This document shows positions 37,086-48,126 of a stretch of 64,000 nt of DNA, one piece after another. The stretch lies in NCBI GenBank assembly GCA_038030265.1, contig CM075938.1, positions 52,197,189 to 52,261,188 on the forward strand, read 5' to 3'. Source of the DNA: Corythucha ciliata (taxonomy: Eukaryota > Arthropoda > Insecta > Hemiptera > Tingidae). Below the pieces are notes generated by a model. The model did not search any database. It was given only the letters and a program-made list of their open reading frames with translations, and was not told the DNA's origin. Positions within the stretch are counted from its first letter, which is position 1. Every line of letters starts with the position of its first letter. The position numbers and the translations under genes were made by a program.

Positions 37086-37271
37086 TGTTTTTTTTCCTCG
37101 CTCGTTCCTTTACTATAAAATTAAATCGTAATCATGCAATATAGCCGAGACTACGGTGAGTCTGTCGTATTGCTAACCCCTGACACCTATTTTATGAAGC
37201 TCGGGCCATTTTGTCTGCCAAATTAACAAAAGCGGATTCTGACAAATCAGACAACCTTAAATGTGTGGGAT

Positions 37272-37392
37272 TGGGAAGATTTAATAATCAATAAAAGGAC
37301 TTCACTTGTTTTTGTGATGCGATATGGATTACAGTCTACTTTTATTCTTTGTATTCAAAATATTCAATTAATGCCTTATTCACGACAAAACA
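37272..37392 (+). repeat. 121-bp terminal direct repeat, right (LTR-like)
   Basis: Matches 35633-35753 over its full length. The internal region between the repeats is 1518 bp. The sequence just upstream (TTAAATGTGTGGGAT) is only weakly purine-rich, so a polypurine tract is uncertain. Confidence 0.75.
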
Positions 37393-37839
37393 GCCCACGA
37401 TTAAAAAAGGTTGGCCGGCCCTGATGTAGGGGATAAATTCACTCTACCTAGACTAGGAAATTCTCAGATGAGAAAGCATCTCGAGCACTAGCCTCATTTT
37501 CAACACAAAAACGTGAGAAACCCCAAAATTATTATATTTGAGGATTTTTTTCACCGGAAAAGTTGCGAAAGACGTATTTAGTTCGTCATCCATCCACTAC
37601 TGCCATCAGCAGCACCTCATTGACACTCTGAGAAGGTAGAGGAAGGAGGAAGCTCTGATGAAGGAATAATAAAATGCAAAGTTCAAATTTGGAATAATTT
37701 TGGGCGTGTGACTAGCATCAGCATATCCAACATATTTTAACTGATTCCTTTTAAATAAACAAGACATCTTTTTTATTTATTTTAGCCGGTTTAGTAATTT
37801 TTGTCGTAAAAATCTAAAAAAACGAGTAGGAAATTAGGA

Positions 37840-38341
37840 ATGTCTTTATTGAGCTCTAGAGAAAAATATACGTGGTTTCGTAAATTCAATCCGTTGAATC
37901 AAGTTTTTGTAGGAAAAATATTAAAAATTAGGGACCATTCGGGGAGGATAATTTCTAACGTGTCAGTTACGAAGAGTATAAGTCAAAAAATTGAAGTTTT
38001 CAAGAGAGCGTTCCAAACTTTTCAATTTAAATAAAACCCAATCAATACGGTTAGGTACAAGTCCCCTTAGGAATAGGAATTCGGTTTTTTTCGTGACTTA
38101 TACTCTTGAGAACAGAAGAGTAGAGGCAGGCCGTCAAGCTGAGTGCAAGAACGGAAAATGGCTAATTTTTGACTTAGACTCTAAGTAACTGACACGATAG
38201 ATTTAATGGGCTGATTGATGAAGGGGGTTGCCATTCAGTCAAATTTCTATCATTAGTGAGTTGTTTCCATTCTCTTTCCTACAGAAAGTTAAATGAACGT
38301 CTTAAATTTACGAAAGCAAGTCTTTTATATCCCTCCTAGGC
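37840..38341 (+). CDS. Possible small multi-exon gene, unrecognised
   Basis: An open frame starts at 37840 (ATGTCTTTATTG) and reads FNPLNQVFVGKILKIRD and RIISNVSVTKS. A second frame ending at 38185 reads GRQAECKNGKWLIFDLDS. An intron of 100 bp from GTAACT (38186) to TTTCCTACAG (38285) would join it in phase to KKLNERLKFTKASLLYPS and a stop at 38341. The join between the first two parts is unclear; a donor near 37958 with an acceptor near 38111 is one option. I recognise no domain. The splice-site match could be chance, so this is a weak call. Confidence 0.25.
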
Positions 38342-38445
38342 TCAGTAAAAGCTCGACCCGCCAAAGTCGTTTCCTCAACAAGTACCATCCTTTTCGTAGA
38401 AATTTCGACGACAAAAGCGAAGAAATAATCAGCGAAAATGAATAA

Positions 38446-38925
38446 TAAAAAAAGTATATATATATATTTTAAGGACGTCCGCTACAATTTGTTCGGTTCA
38501 CGCATCTCACGCCTGGAATTAAATTAAATTTGCATTTTATTTTGGAGTTTATCAAAAGTTCCCTGACACCCGTGGTGGTGCTGTCTCCTTATGGCGGAAA
38601 AAATGTGAACTAAAATGAAACACCGTTTGTTGCTGTTTCTATTATCAGACAAAACTACTAGAAACGTAATTCATTCAGCATTTTCTGGCTTCCTCGAACG
38701 TATTTCTGCGGAGCCTTAACAGCGGCTGGAGACAGTTCATAGGAGCGTTTTCAATCCAGTGAAAAACCCTTAATTTCATCATTTAATTTTAGGTTTTTTT
38801 GGCTTGTAATTTTTTCTTCCCCTTCTTTTTTTCCTGAGCTGTCGCTCTCACTTTGAAGGCATCGTCAGATAAATGTATTGTAAAATTTTAAAATTTCTTT
38901 GTCCATGCCTCCAGCCCTGGGGCCT
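38446..38925. other. Intergenic, no gene recognised
   Basis: Starts with an A-rich and (AT)n stretch at 38446-38471. No motif is seen. Confidence 0.4.
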
Positions 38926-38928
38926 TAT

Positions 38929-39051
38929 TCTGAACGGTCGGGAAAAAATGCCGCAAGCGGGATCCAAGGACGCCGAATAAGAAATAACATTATCCCTCCA
39001 TAGCAACCGTTTTTTGCGGCATTTTCACACGGCTTCGGAATACGGCCCCAG
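38929..39051. mobile_element. GGCC-ended MITE
   Basis: Left end CTGGGGCCTTATTCTGAA and right end TTCGGAATACGGCCCCAG are imperfect inverted repeats. Subterminal AAAATGCCGCAA / TTGCGGCATTTT are inverted too. Confidence 0.75.
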
Positions 39052-39109
39052 GACTGCGAAAAGAAGAAGGAGAAGAAGCAAATACTAGCCAAAAAATTAA
39101 AATAAACCA

Positions 39110-39690
39110 TCAATACAGATATTTGGTTTTTTGACGAACCAAACTCACGAAATTGACTTACTGAGAGAGCCAAATTCGTAAATTTTGGTCCAAATTCGGT
39201 CCTTGAAACCAGACCGATGAAATGTGTTCTATTTACTAGCCAAACCCGCGAAATGATTTTAGTATAGATGAAATCTGTTTTGGGTCAGAACAATTCGGTT
39301 TTCGAACCCATTCAACTCGACGAAGTACAATTTTTGGATTACGAAAAACCACGAAATTGTCTATGCACGCGCTAGACCCGAAAAAATTGAGTTTTTGGTG
39401 GATGCAATCATACGGTATTGGTTTATTGGAGGCGAACATCCAAAATTCCCATTTTAAAGAGCCAAATTCTAGAAATTGGTTGGCTAACAAGTGACCCACT
39501 GGACAAGAGCCCCCGGGGATCGATAAATCTTTTATCGAAATCGATAAAAGAAATGGATATATCAAACCTACGAATTTTGGTTTTCATCATATTCCACCCC
39601 GCGAAATTGCATTTTCGTCCCTATAAGCGCAAACCCCTCAGAATCGGGTCCACCTCCGTCAAACGAACTAGCCACTTTCAAATTTAATGT
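39110..39690. repeat. Type B block
   Basis: Units with CCAAACTCACGAAATTG, AGCCAAACCCGCGAAA and AGAGCCAAATTC. A palindrome AAATCTTTTATCGA / TCGATAAAAGA lies near 39525-39550. Confidence 0.7.
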
Positions 39691-41230
39691 TAAAAACTCC
39701 AAAACGAAGTAGGAAAAGATTTTAATACGATTTTGAAGTCGTAAAACCGCGTCAGTGTGTCATGATGACGGGAGTACGCTCGCAATGATCGGATGATGTA
39801 GTTGAAACTGGACTCAAAGCTGTTATGGGAGTTATATACCTACCGCTGCCGGTCAATCCCAGTGCGGTCAATTCTTCGCTTTGAAACTCCAGCCCACTTA
39901 GGCCTGTAAGTACTCGGTCTCAGAGGACCCCCAGCTGAGGGGGGGGGGGCGTGAACTTGCTCCCATGTCCCTTAAAAGAGGTTTATGTTTGATAACCACC
40001 ATAAAACTGTCAGAAACTTCAGGAACGTCACCATACTGAACGTCCATCAGACCACACTCAATTGAGAAATGCAATCGGTCTCAATCAAAATGCATCAAAA
40101 GGGGCTGCCATTGCCCCTAAAAGAAGTAAAAATGATTTTTGCCTTGCCATTGTTTTCGGTCGACTTTCTTGACTGCAAGGCGGCCAAGCATGGTCCGCGT
40201 GCGAGGGGCTCTTCCTTTCATTTTCGAGTTTTCGACTGGTAGCCACTGGTCGCTACGTTCTGAAAACGTGCGTAGCTGGCCAAAAACAGGTGCCTCAAAG
40301 TGAGAAGACAGGCCATTTGTAGATCCCTTCGTTACTTGTTTGACCAAAAACGAAGCTTTTCGTGGATTCGGGGTTTTAACTCGAACCCATTTAAAAACCC
40401 CAATTCTTTTCCTAATACAATTAACTCAACTGTCGAGGATGGGGGGGGAGGGGCAACAATTTGTCCTGGTTCTGGGGACGCATGACCGTGAAGAGGTTGA
40501 GAACCACTGGCATAGACCGTCTGAACATGAAAATTCAGGGCACCCTGGTGGCTTCCACGAGCTTTACAGTACCGCAAAATTGCACGCGAAACAAGGGAAG
40601 GAAATATTCAAAATGCTAGAAACCGTGGTTGGTTTAAGGTAGCACCACGCATTCGAGATCTAAAATGGTTTCAATAACAACATAATGTGAACATAATGAG
40701 AACTACTCCTCAAAGAGCGATGTTGCTACCTTATTATGGTCATTCTTAACCGTACTATCCACCTACCTTGTTAGTGTCGACAACCTCCTCCTGAAACAAA
40801 AAGAAAGTAAAAAATAGTGAGTACTAAAAAAAACCTTTTTCTTGACGTCGGAAAGTTACTTGTATCGGAATCATAAACCAATAATTTCTCAGGGTGGGTA
40901 AGAATAGCTAGATCTACTTTTATGTAATGTAGAATGGCGTATTACCTACTAGGAGCCTATCATGGTGTAATCACTGAGCCTATTATGTACCACTTCCAAG
41001 TCATAAAATTCTCACCATAGGAGATTCTCGATTCCGTAAGGTGGTCCAAGCCTTGTCGACCATCTCACTGTCGCACAGTTCAAACGCAGAGACTTCAAAC
41101 ACAATCATCACGGACACTCTAACCGGAAACCGTTAGGAGGTTGAACCTGAAAAATGAATTAAATCTTGAACCAACGCTATACAGGGGCATAATACTGGTA
41201 GGAAAAGTAGCAAAACATGGCCATTGGGAT
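39691..41230. other. Intergenic, no gene recognised
   Basis: Overlapping open frames on both strands (40117-40642) have no motif. G-runs lie at 39941-39949 and 40441-40448. Confidence 0.35.
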
Positions 41231-41235
41231 CAGTC

Positions 41236-41960
41236 GTGAGAGGTACAAAGAATCAATTTTGTGCTATTTGATACTTCATTCAAAGTACCTTCACGTACCG
41301 TCAACAAAAACCTTTGTTTCACCCACCCCCCACCCATACAGTTCCTAATAGTTTAAGCCACGCCCCACGCCCACACGAAGAGCGTCACATTCGCCATCTG
41401 TGGGAGGTAAAAAGAATCAATTTCGAGTCATTCGATACTTCATCCAATGTACCCTCAAGTACCGTCAACAAAACACTTCGGAACACCCACCCACCTCCCA
41501 TACAGTTCCTACTAGTTCATACTTTATTGAACTGCAGTGGTGGGGGGTGGGTGTTCCAAATTTACTTTGTTAACGGTACTTGAGGAGTTGAGGGTACAGT
41601 GGATGAAGTATCGAATGGCTCGAAATTGATTCTTTGTACCTCCCACAGATGGCGAATGTGACGCTCTTCGTGTGGGCGTGGCTTAAACTATTCGCCTATT
41701 TCATAATTCGGGCAGCGCTGTCGTTGGCCACTTGGGAACTAGCTCATGTGGGCAGTCTTCTACTAGTTTCTAATGGAAATCACCCACAATAACTGTTTCC
41801 CTAAATGGCCGACTTCAGTGCTGCCTGAATTATGATCAAGGCGAATTAGGAACTACACTGGTGGGAGGCGGGTGTTCCAAAGTTTTTTGTTGACGGTACT
41901 TGAAGGTACTTTGATCAAACTGTTGAATGGTACTATTTTGGCACTTTGTACCTGTCTCAT
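41236..41960. mobile_element. Nested compound fold-back element
   Basis: An inner palindrome has arms 41351-41500 and 41537-41690, sharing TTTAAGCCACGCC, GAGCGTCACATTCGCCATC and CAAGTACCGT in mirror order. The outer parts 41236-41350 and 41848-41960 carry the same end sequence again, so that end is present four times, two in each orientation. A third inverted pair lies between them (CATAATTCGGGCAGCGCT near 41700, AGTGCTGCCTGAATTATG near 41818). No protein is encoded. Confidence 0.75.
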
Positions 41961-43150
41961 GCCAAAATTTCATCAAGTTGTTCTACGCTCCTCCCCCCTT
42001 TTTTTTGGGCAGTTCCCCAAAATGATGTTTTGACGGTACAATGGGGTACAAAGTCCATTTGTTATGAATTGTGGTGTTTCATGAAATTTTACCTGCAAAA
42101 TTTTCCATTAACGTGTACTGCTCAATATAAATTTCGGAAAACCAGGTAAATATTGCGTTCCAAACGGTTCCGGTGGCGGTACAATACGGTACAAGCAAAG
42201 TCCCAACCGAATCTTTTTCGTTTTTGAAAATATCCAACACGTTAATGGACCATAGTTTCACCGTTGGTTACACTACGACTAAGCCATTGGAACTTGGATC
42301 AATCAATTGGGGCGATTTCATGGTCAAATAAACAATTTCAGTAGTTATTTAACAGTCTTCGTCCCATGTGGGTTATTGGAAAGCAAAATCTTGTTTATTT
42401 GGGGAAGAAAATTCCTTGAATTTCTTATTTTCCGGTTAATTTTCAGCGAGTACCTATTTTCTGGGAGGGATTTGTGAACGTTTTAAATGGAAAAGCAGAC
42501 CATTTAGTTTTTTTTAAATTTGTATGTGCTGCCTCAACAGAGTCTCGGAGAAAATTTATATTTTCTTCGCAGGCGGTAAAGGGACGATGACAAGCCCACA
42601 TTTGGTCAGAACTTTCTTAAGGTTAAAAGTTGGAACATTTGTGTGGTCGGGACTTTTTTGTAGTTCGAACCTTAGAGATAGCCGAAATAAATTCAACGCC
42701 TGCGTAAAATAATAAATTTTTTTCGGGAGGGATTTTTTGTTACTTCCTAAACTAAAGCTAAATATTTTTTTGGCCCGGAGATATTCTCGGCCCGGCCGGA
42801 GACCTGAGATCGGATCTCAGGCCCGGAGACTCAGGGCGAAAATGATTTTTTGTACAGCCGGGCGCTAAGACTCGAAATTCGACCGCTGGGAGAGTCTTGA
42901 GCGGGCGACATGAGGTTCATTCCGCCCGCCGAGCGTAAAGAAAAATATCAGCCCGCTACGTCTTCTTTTAGGACTTTTGTTGTTTATTTTAAAAATAGTT
43001 TTTCCTAATTTTGTTTTTAAATTGTACATTTGCCAGAAACACACAAAAATAAGCACTGCAAAGTACGCTGAGAGGCGATTAAAGTTCTCTCTGTATCAAC
43101 TACGTCATCCTTCCACTCGCTGGCCGAAGTGTGTGTTCACTTCAGTTCAT
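41961..43150. other. Intergenic, no gene recognised
   Basis: Further copies of the GACGGTAC word near 42030 and 42178 suggest decayed relatives of the adjacent fold-back element. A GC palindrome lies at 42803-42823 (CCTGAGATCGGATCTCAGG). Confidence 0.4.
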
Positions 43151-43158
43151 TAAGCAAA

Positions 43159-43420
43159 CCATATGATGTGCGTCTGTGGAGTCCGTGCAACCTACCAAAA
43201 TGCTTCATTTTTCGAAGGAATTAATTTTTCTTTGCTTAGTAGACTCCACAGATGCATAGCACAAAGTTTCTGAACAGGGCTTTAAAGGCCCGTTCACAAG
43301 CTCTATGGCTGCGTTCTGTGGAGTCTATGCAACCAAACAAATTTATTCCCTCGAAAAATGAAGCATTTTGATTGGTTGCATAGACTGCACGGACGCATAA
43401 CATATGGTTGGTGAACAGGG
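43159..43420. mobile_element. Nested palindromic element
   Basis: Outer arms of about 66 bp (43159-43224 and 43340-43406) share AACCATATG, GCGTC and AAAATGCTTCATTTTTCGA in mirror order. An inner pair (43238-43280 and 43285-43326) shares AGACTCCACAGA / TCTGTGGAGTCT. A decayed relative is at 46430-46550 (TCTATGCAACCAAACCAA). Confidence 0.75.
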
Positions 43421-43492
43421 CTTAAAGACTGGCTTTTATGATTATTATTGTAATAATTATGGACTTCGGCTGTACAAAAAATAGCGTACAAC

Positions 43493-43524
43493 ACTCGGGC
43501 GGTATTCCTCATACCGCCCTCGGA
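43493..43524. repeat. Short GC-rich palindrome
   Basis: GGGCGGTAT, 5-nt loop, ATACCGCCC, within a wider CACTCGG...CCTCGG frame. It is probably a terminus of a mobile element, but no partner is seen. Confidence 0.5.
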
Positions 43525-44200
43525 TCGTAATATACTATATTTCGATTTATAGCGAAATAATAAAACTTGCCAATGTTTTTTATTACCTTAAACGGCCGGT
43601 GCGTGACTCGTGACGTAGTTAAGGGGTTGTGACCCCTCCCAACCATCTGCATCCTGATGGCTGTTATCATTTTTTGCCCCTTCTTGTCCTACCCATTCTC
43701 TTAAGTCCTACTGTTTGATTTGTGGGAAGCTATTGTGAAGGTAATACGAATGCTGTTATTAGGTCATCAGTAGAGCCCGGATTCGTACGCAATTGCATAT
43801 TCTTTCTGCTAATAAATATGTCCATGGTGATAAGGTACTTATCCGAATCTTGTCTTTGGGATGCTGTGGTTCAAATTTTATGCTGCATATTTGAGCAATA
43901 TTGAATAAATTTGCACATTTCAAGGATTATTGTAGGAATTAGGCTAAATTTCATTACATTCTCATATAATTTTGAAGATATGAGCTTTTCTATCTAGCAG
44001 GGAAAAACACCGTATGTATCGCCCACTCCGTAAATATTAAAGCAGCTCATTTTTTCCTTATCTTTAAAATAAGCTGCTACTATACGAAGATGAAGAAGAA
44101 GAAGAAGACAAAATTTGTTTTACGTTCGCAAGGTGGACCCACGTGTCACAACCAAACGATAGCAAAAGAACGTTACGGCTTCTTCTCGAAAGGTCCAGGC
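43525..44200. other. Intergenic, no gene recognised
   Basis: AT-rich, with a short GAAGAAGAAG tract at 44090-44108. No motif is seen. Confidence 0.4.
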
Positions 44201-44318
44201 GACCAATTCAGTAAAATTTAGCGCCTGCACTATCCACCCGTCCTCTCCGAATTGAAATATATGTTTTTAGACAAGACGGGTGGGATAGCGCCGGCGCTAA
44301 TTTTTACTGAATTGGCCC
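44201..44318. mobile_element. GGCC-ended MITE
   Basis: GACCAATTCAGTAAAATTTAGCGCC and its mirror GGCGCTAATTTTTACTGAATTGGCC bound the element. A second inner pair is ATCCACCCGTC / GACGGGTGGGAT. Confidence 0.75.
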
Positions 44319-44633
44319 CATGTCACGTCAAATTTTGTTTTTGCAGCTCTGGGGCAGAGCCCCCCTCCACTCTTCGAAAAACTATTCGGGCCTTTGAGGT
44401 CTTGAATTTGGTGTACAGGCGGAAATAACTCATCTCTTGCGCAATTTTCAAAAGAAGAAGGGCAGAAGGGTGTTACTGTCCCTAATAGTCAGCGTCCTGT
44501 ATTTATTTTCAAGAAGAAAGTACGCACTAAGGGACAGTTAAAGCCACATTAAGACTTAGGTGAAAAATTCACATGTTAACGGAATTTATAATATCGCACA
44601 AATGGGTTTCCTTTAATATTTCAAGCTTTTTTG

Positions 44634-44755
44634 GTGTTTATTTCGGGTTTTTAGTGCATATTTTGGGTTTTTTAGTGCATATTTCGGGGTTTTTAGTGCA
44701 TATTATATGGCATATTTAAAGGATTTTTACTGCATATAAATTCGGGCTTTAGTGA
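44634..44755 (+). repeat. ~21-bp tandem repeat, about 5 units
   Basis: Units of the form GTGCATATTTCGGG followed by TTTTTTA, decaying at the right end. Confidence 0.7.
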
Positions 44756-44759
44756 TAAG

Positions 44760-45900
44760 TGATAACTAAGGCAAAAAGAAGGAAATGATAATTTGATAAG
44801 AGAAATAGTATATTGTACAACGAGTGAGTAAAATGTGAATTTACTTGCGGGTTGTAGTTTGTAAGCACGAGCCGCAGGCGAGTGCTTACAATACAACGAG
44901 CAAGGAAATTCACTTTTATCACGAGTTGTACATGCTAATTTTCTCGCGGCGGAGCTCGATTCATAAAAAACAGTAGTTTGACAAGGAAAAGTGTTAATGT
45001 TTTTTTAAAAGAAATTAAGACTACTATCCAAAGTCATATGGATTACAAGTCGCGTCGCTTTTGATAAGACACGGTCCTGAAGCATTTTGGGAAAATCGAT
45101 CCCGATAGATGCCTCTGCAATTCTTACTTTATTCATTCAATTACGAACAAGCTTTCATGAAAGGGCGTAGGTTTTTAACTTTTCCCTGGGGGGCTTCTGC
45201 TCTCAAATTTGTTAAAAATTTGTAATTATCACTTTGTTTCATTATGTATACAGTAGATGCGGTTTAAACACCTAGGAATACGAGATCGGACATGAGGTCT
45301 ATTCGTTTGTCGTCCGGAGCTGCACTTTTAGCACTGAAAGTACTAACCTTTCATTATTTTTTCGCGTTATTTCACATGATAACCCGCGAGGTTGCAAAAT
45401 TTCGTGCTGCTCGCAGTAGTCCGGGACTCGTCTCGGCCCTTGACCATTTTTATGCAGGATGTTCCGAATCAAGCACGGACTTTGTCGATGAAAGTAGACC
45501 TTATTTGCAATCGAAAATGCCAAATACATCATAGCCCGAAACTCAATTGTTTCTGAGATATGATTTTCCAAACGTTTTAAAATGCATATATCTCTTTTCT
45601 TAGTCTAGTGCGACTTGTCGCTTCCAAACGAACACCTGGGAGGTGGGGCACTTCTTTTCATTGATGAGTCAAAGGCAAATGGCTTATATGGGGGCGGCAA
45701 ACCAAGAATCGTACTTTTTTTTTACATTTTTTGGAAAATCAATTAATTATGAAAATAAATTATTGTTTGATGCTTTGGGACGTTTTTTCATGGGTGATTG
45801 GTGGGTTTTATTTTGAAAAATAAAACTTAGACAGATCATAAAGAAAACTAAGGTACATTTCTGTTATTTAGGCCCTTATAACTTAAAATAATGATTATTC
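44760..45900. other. Intergenic, no gene recognised
   Basis: An open frame at 45292-45534 has no motif. The segment around 44820-44935 contains an imperfect palindrome (ACGAGTGAGTAAAATGTGAATT against GAAATTCACTTTTATCACGAG). Confidence 0.4.
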
Positions 45901-45975
45901 TCTTCAAAATCGCTTGTTTTGACCTGAAAAATTTGAACATGTTTTGTGATTTGTTTTTAGACAAACGGGGACTGA

Positions 45976-46010
<35 letters not shown>

Positions 46011-46334
46011 AATCCCCGATTTGCACGACTTAGAGCCGCATTTGAGGCCACATAAAATAGTTCATATCCACCGCAAATGGCTAATCCTGACAGGAAATAG
46101 TGTGCTATTTCCGAATCCATCACCAAAAGTTGCAAAAATGCAAATTGAAAGCGATTTTCTTGCAGTTAGTTGAAAAAATTGATGTAAGTAAGCCATGAAA
46201 AAGCGTTTGAAAAATCATATCTCGAAGGGTTTTGATTTTCGGACCATGGTATAGGTAGAGTGTTTTTGGTCGCAAATGATGTCTATTTTCACCAAATTTT
46301 TTTTGTCACACTTATCTCCTTCCACCCTGTATAA
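45900..46334 (-). mobile_element. TACAGGGTG-ended repeat, copy with a 31-A run
   Basis: The right end reads CACACTTATCTCCTTCCACCCTGTATA, i.e. TACAGGGTGG on the minus strand. Inside are CCTGACAGGAAATAGTGTG, then ATCATATCTCGAAGGG and TTTTGATTTTCGGACCATGG. The same words in order are at 56540-57062. An A31 run lies at 45979-46009, flanked by GGGGACTGACTT and CAATCCCC. No coding capacity is seen. Confidence 0.65.
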
Positions 46335-46601
46335 TTACTATTTTTAATTTCAATTTTAGAGAAATGTGCTGCAGTAACTTAAAAAAATATGTATTAGACC
46401 ACGTTCATAAGTTCTGCATGTGCCAAGCGCCTGTGAGTCTATGCAACCAAACCAATTTATTCCCTAGAAAAATAAGCATTTTTCATAAGTTTCACAGGCT
46501 CCACACTTCCACAGCTGAAACTTCCACAGACGCACGTCAATGGGTTGACAGACAGTATGTAACGGGGCCTTATTACAACCAGGAAACTTAGACTAAAGCT
46601 C

Positions 46602-46668
46602 GGCGCAAATGGCAGCGTGCTGGACTGGTAATCCAGAGGTTGCGGGTTCAAATCCCGCCGGAGAGCCA
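46602..46668 (+). pseudogene. tRNA-like copy 1, 5' truncated
   Basis: Matches copies 2 and 3 from GGCGCAAATGGC onward but lacks the 5' acceptor strand. The inverted segment that follows is the mirror of the downstream spacer. Confidence 0.7.
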
Positions 46669-46860
46669 TTTTTTCTCGAAACTCTAGGCGCTTCTCCTGA
46701 TCGGTAAACCACGCCGAATTTAATCTTATCTAGATGTTGTTAGATTGATTTAATGAATAAATCTGTCGCCGGCATTTTAATTAGTAAATTAATTAAACTG
46801 ATATTATCCGGACGACGATGGAAGGGCATAGCCCAACACGATTCGAGTTTCGAGAAAAAA

Positions 46861-46887
46861 TGGCTCTCCGGCGGGATTTGAACCCGC
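46861..46887 (-). pseudogene. Inverted 3' fragment of the tRNA-like gene
   Basis: On the minus strand it reads GCGGGTTCAAATCCCGCC through GAGAGCCA, i.e. the T arm and 3' acceptor only. It ends the inverted copy of the spacer. Confidence 0.75.
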
Positions 46888-46963
46888 GCCTAGAGTTTCG
46901 AGAAACAATGGAGCTAGGTGGGGTTCGGCTTAGCTTATCCCTCGGAGTACGACTCCCATAGGC

Positions 46964-47038
46964 GTCTCCGTGGCGCAAATGGCAGCGTGCTGGACTGGTA
47001 ATCCAGAGGTTGCGGGTTCAAATCCCGCCGGAGAGCCA
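46964..47038 (+). tRNA. tRNA-Thr(GGT)-like gene, copy 2
   Basis: The cloverleaf can be drawn. The acceptor GTCTCCG/CGGAGAG has one G-G mismatch at the top; the D stem is GCGC/GCGT; the anticodon stem is CTGGA/TCCAG with loop CTGGTAA (anticodon GGT); the T arm is GCGGG-TTCAAAT-CCCGC. A-box TGGCGCAAATGG and B-box GGTTCAAATCC fit RNA polymerase III promoters. A T6 terminator follows. CCA follows the acceptor in the DNA, unusual for a eukaryotic tRNA gene. Eukaryotes normally read the threonine box with AGT, so GGT is also unexpected. By eye the body resembles initiator-Met and Trp tRNAs more than typical Thr tRNAs. It may be a tRNA-derived repeat rather than a translating tRNA. Confidence 0.6.
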
Positions 47039-47285
47039 TTTTTTCTCGAAACTCGAATCGTGTTGGGCTATGCCCTTCCATCGTCGTCCGGATAATATCA
47101 GTTTAATTAATTTACTAATTAAAATGCCGGCGACAGATTTATTCATTAAATCAATCTAACAACATCTAGATAAGATTAAATTCGGCGAGGTTTACCGATC
47201 AGGAGAAGCGCCTAGAGTTTCGAGAAACAATGGACCTAGGTGGGGTTCGGCTTAGCTTATCCCTCGGAGTACGACTCCCATAGGC

Positions 47286-47360
47286 GCCTCCGTGGCGCAA
47301 ATGGCAGCGTGCTGGACTGGTAATCCAGAGGTTGCGGGTTCAAATCCCGCCGGAGAGCCA
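47286..47360 (+). tRNA. tRNA-Thr(GGT)-like gene, copy 3
   Basis: Identical to copy 2 except GCCTCCG at the 5' end, which adds a second acceptor mismatch. It lies about 322 bp after copy 2; the intervening spacer is repeated after this copy too, for about 120 bp. Confidence 0.6.
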
Positions 47361-47489
47361 TTTTTTCTCGAAACTCGAATCGTGTTGGGCTATGCCCTTC
47401 CATCGTCGTCCGGATAATATCAGTTTAATTAATTTACTAATTAAAATGCCGGCGACAGATTTATTCATTAAATCAATCAAATAATTAAA

Positions 47490-48100
47490 CTTTAATTTTC
47501 TTCAAAAACTCTTTGAGATGACGTTATTTAACCCTGTAATAAGGGCTTTGGCGCCCTCGGACTCGACATGACCAGGTGCAGACCCACTGATTAATAATAA
47601 TAAGCCTATGGAAACGTACATATTTTAATTAATGTATACCTATGTAGCCTAATGCACCCATTTTTAATTGCAAATCTCTTCGCGTTTCTCATTCTTTACA
47701 TTTCAAAATAAATCATGTTTGACATCTTATACAGGCCCTTTGTTAAATTTCTAAAACGCAAAGCTTGGAAAGCATAAGAGACCAATCCCAGATCCAGTGG
47801 CGGATCCAGCATTTTATGAAGGGGGGGGGGGGCAAAAAATGTTCACTTCCCGGGGGGGGGGGAATAGCACACCACCAGTGAAAAAGGAAGATATATAGGA
47901 GCCACTTTTCCTAATATTTCCGTTTTCTTTTCCGGGAAGAATGGAATCAAAATCCCGTGGGGAGAGGGGGGGTCATGATTAAACAATGTTGAGTATTTCT
48001 CAAAAATTTGTTCAACCTGATCGCAAACAGACAATTTCGGGCTTGAAACATCTGCCACTTTTTTTTTTTTTTTTTGCCTACTTTGATCAAAAACCTTAAT
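47490..48100. other. Intergenic, no gene recognised
   Basis: CCAGTGGCGGATCCAG followed by G-runs (47821-47832, 47852-47861) looks like the end of a dispersed repeat. A similar CACTGGCGGACC occurs at 31757. Confidence 0.4.
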
Positions 48101-48126
48101 TGTGTAAACCCCTTTTACACGTGTAA

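Noticed and set aside
45979..46009. Poly(A) run as a retrogene tail
   Set aside because: No coding sequence or polyadenylation signal lies beside it; it is internal to a dispersed repeat.
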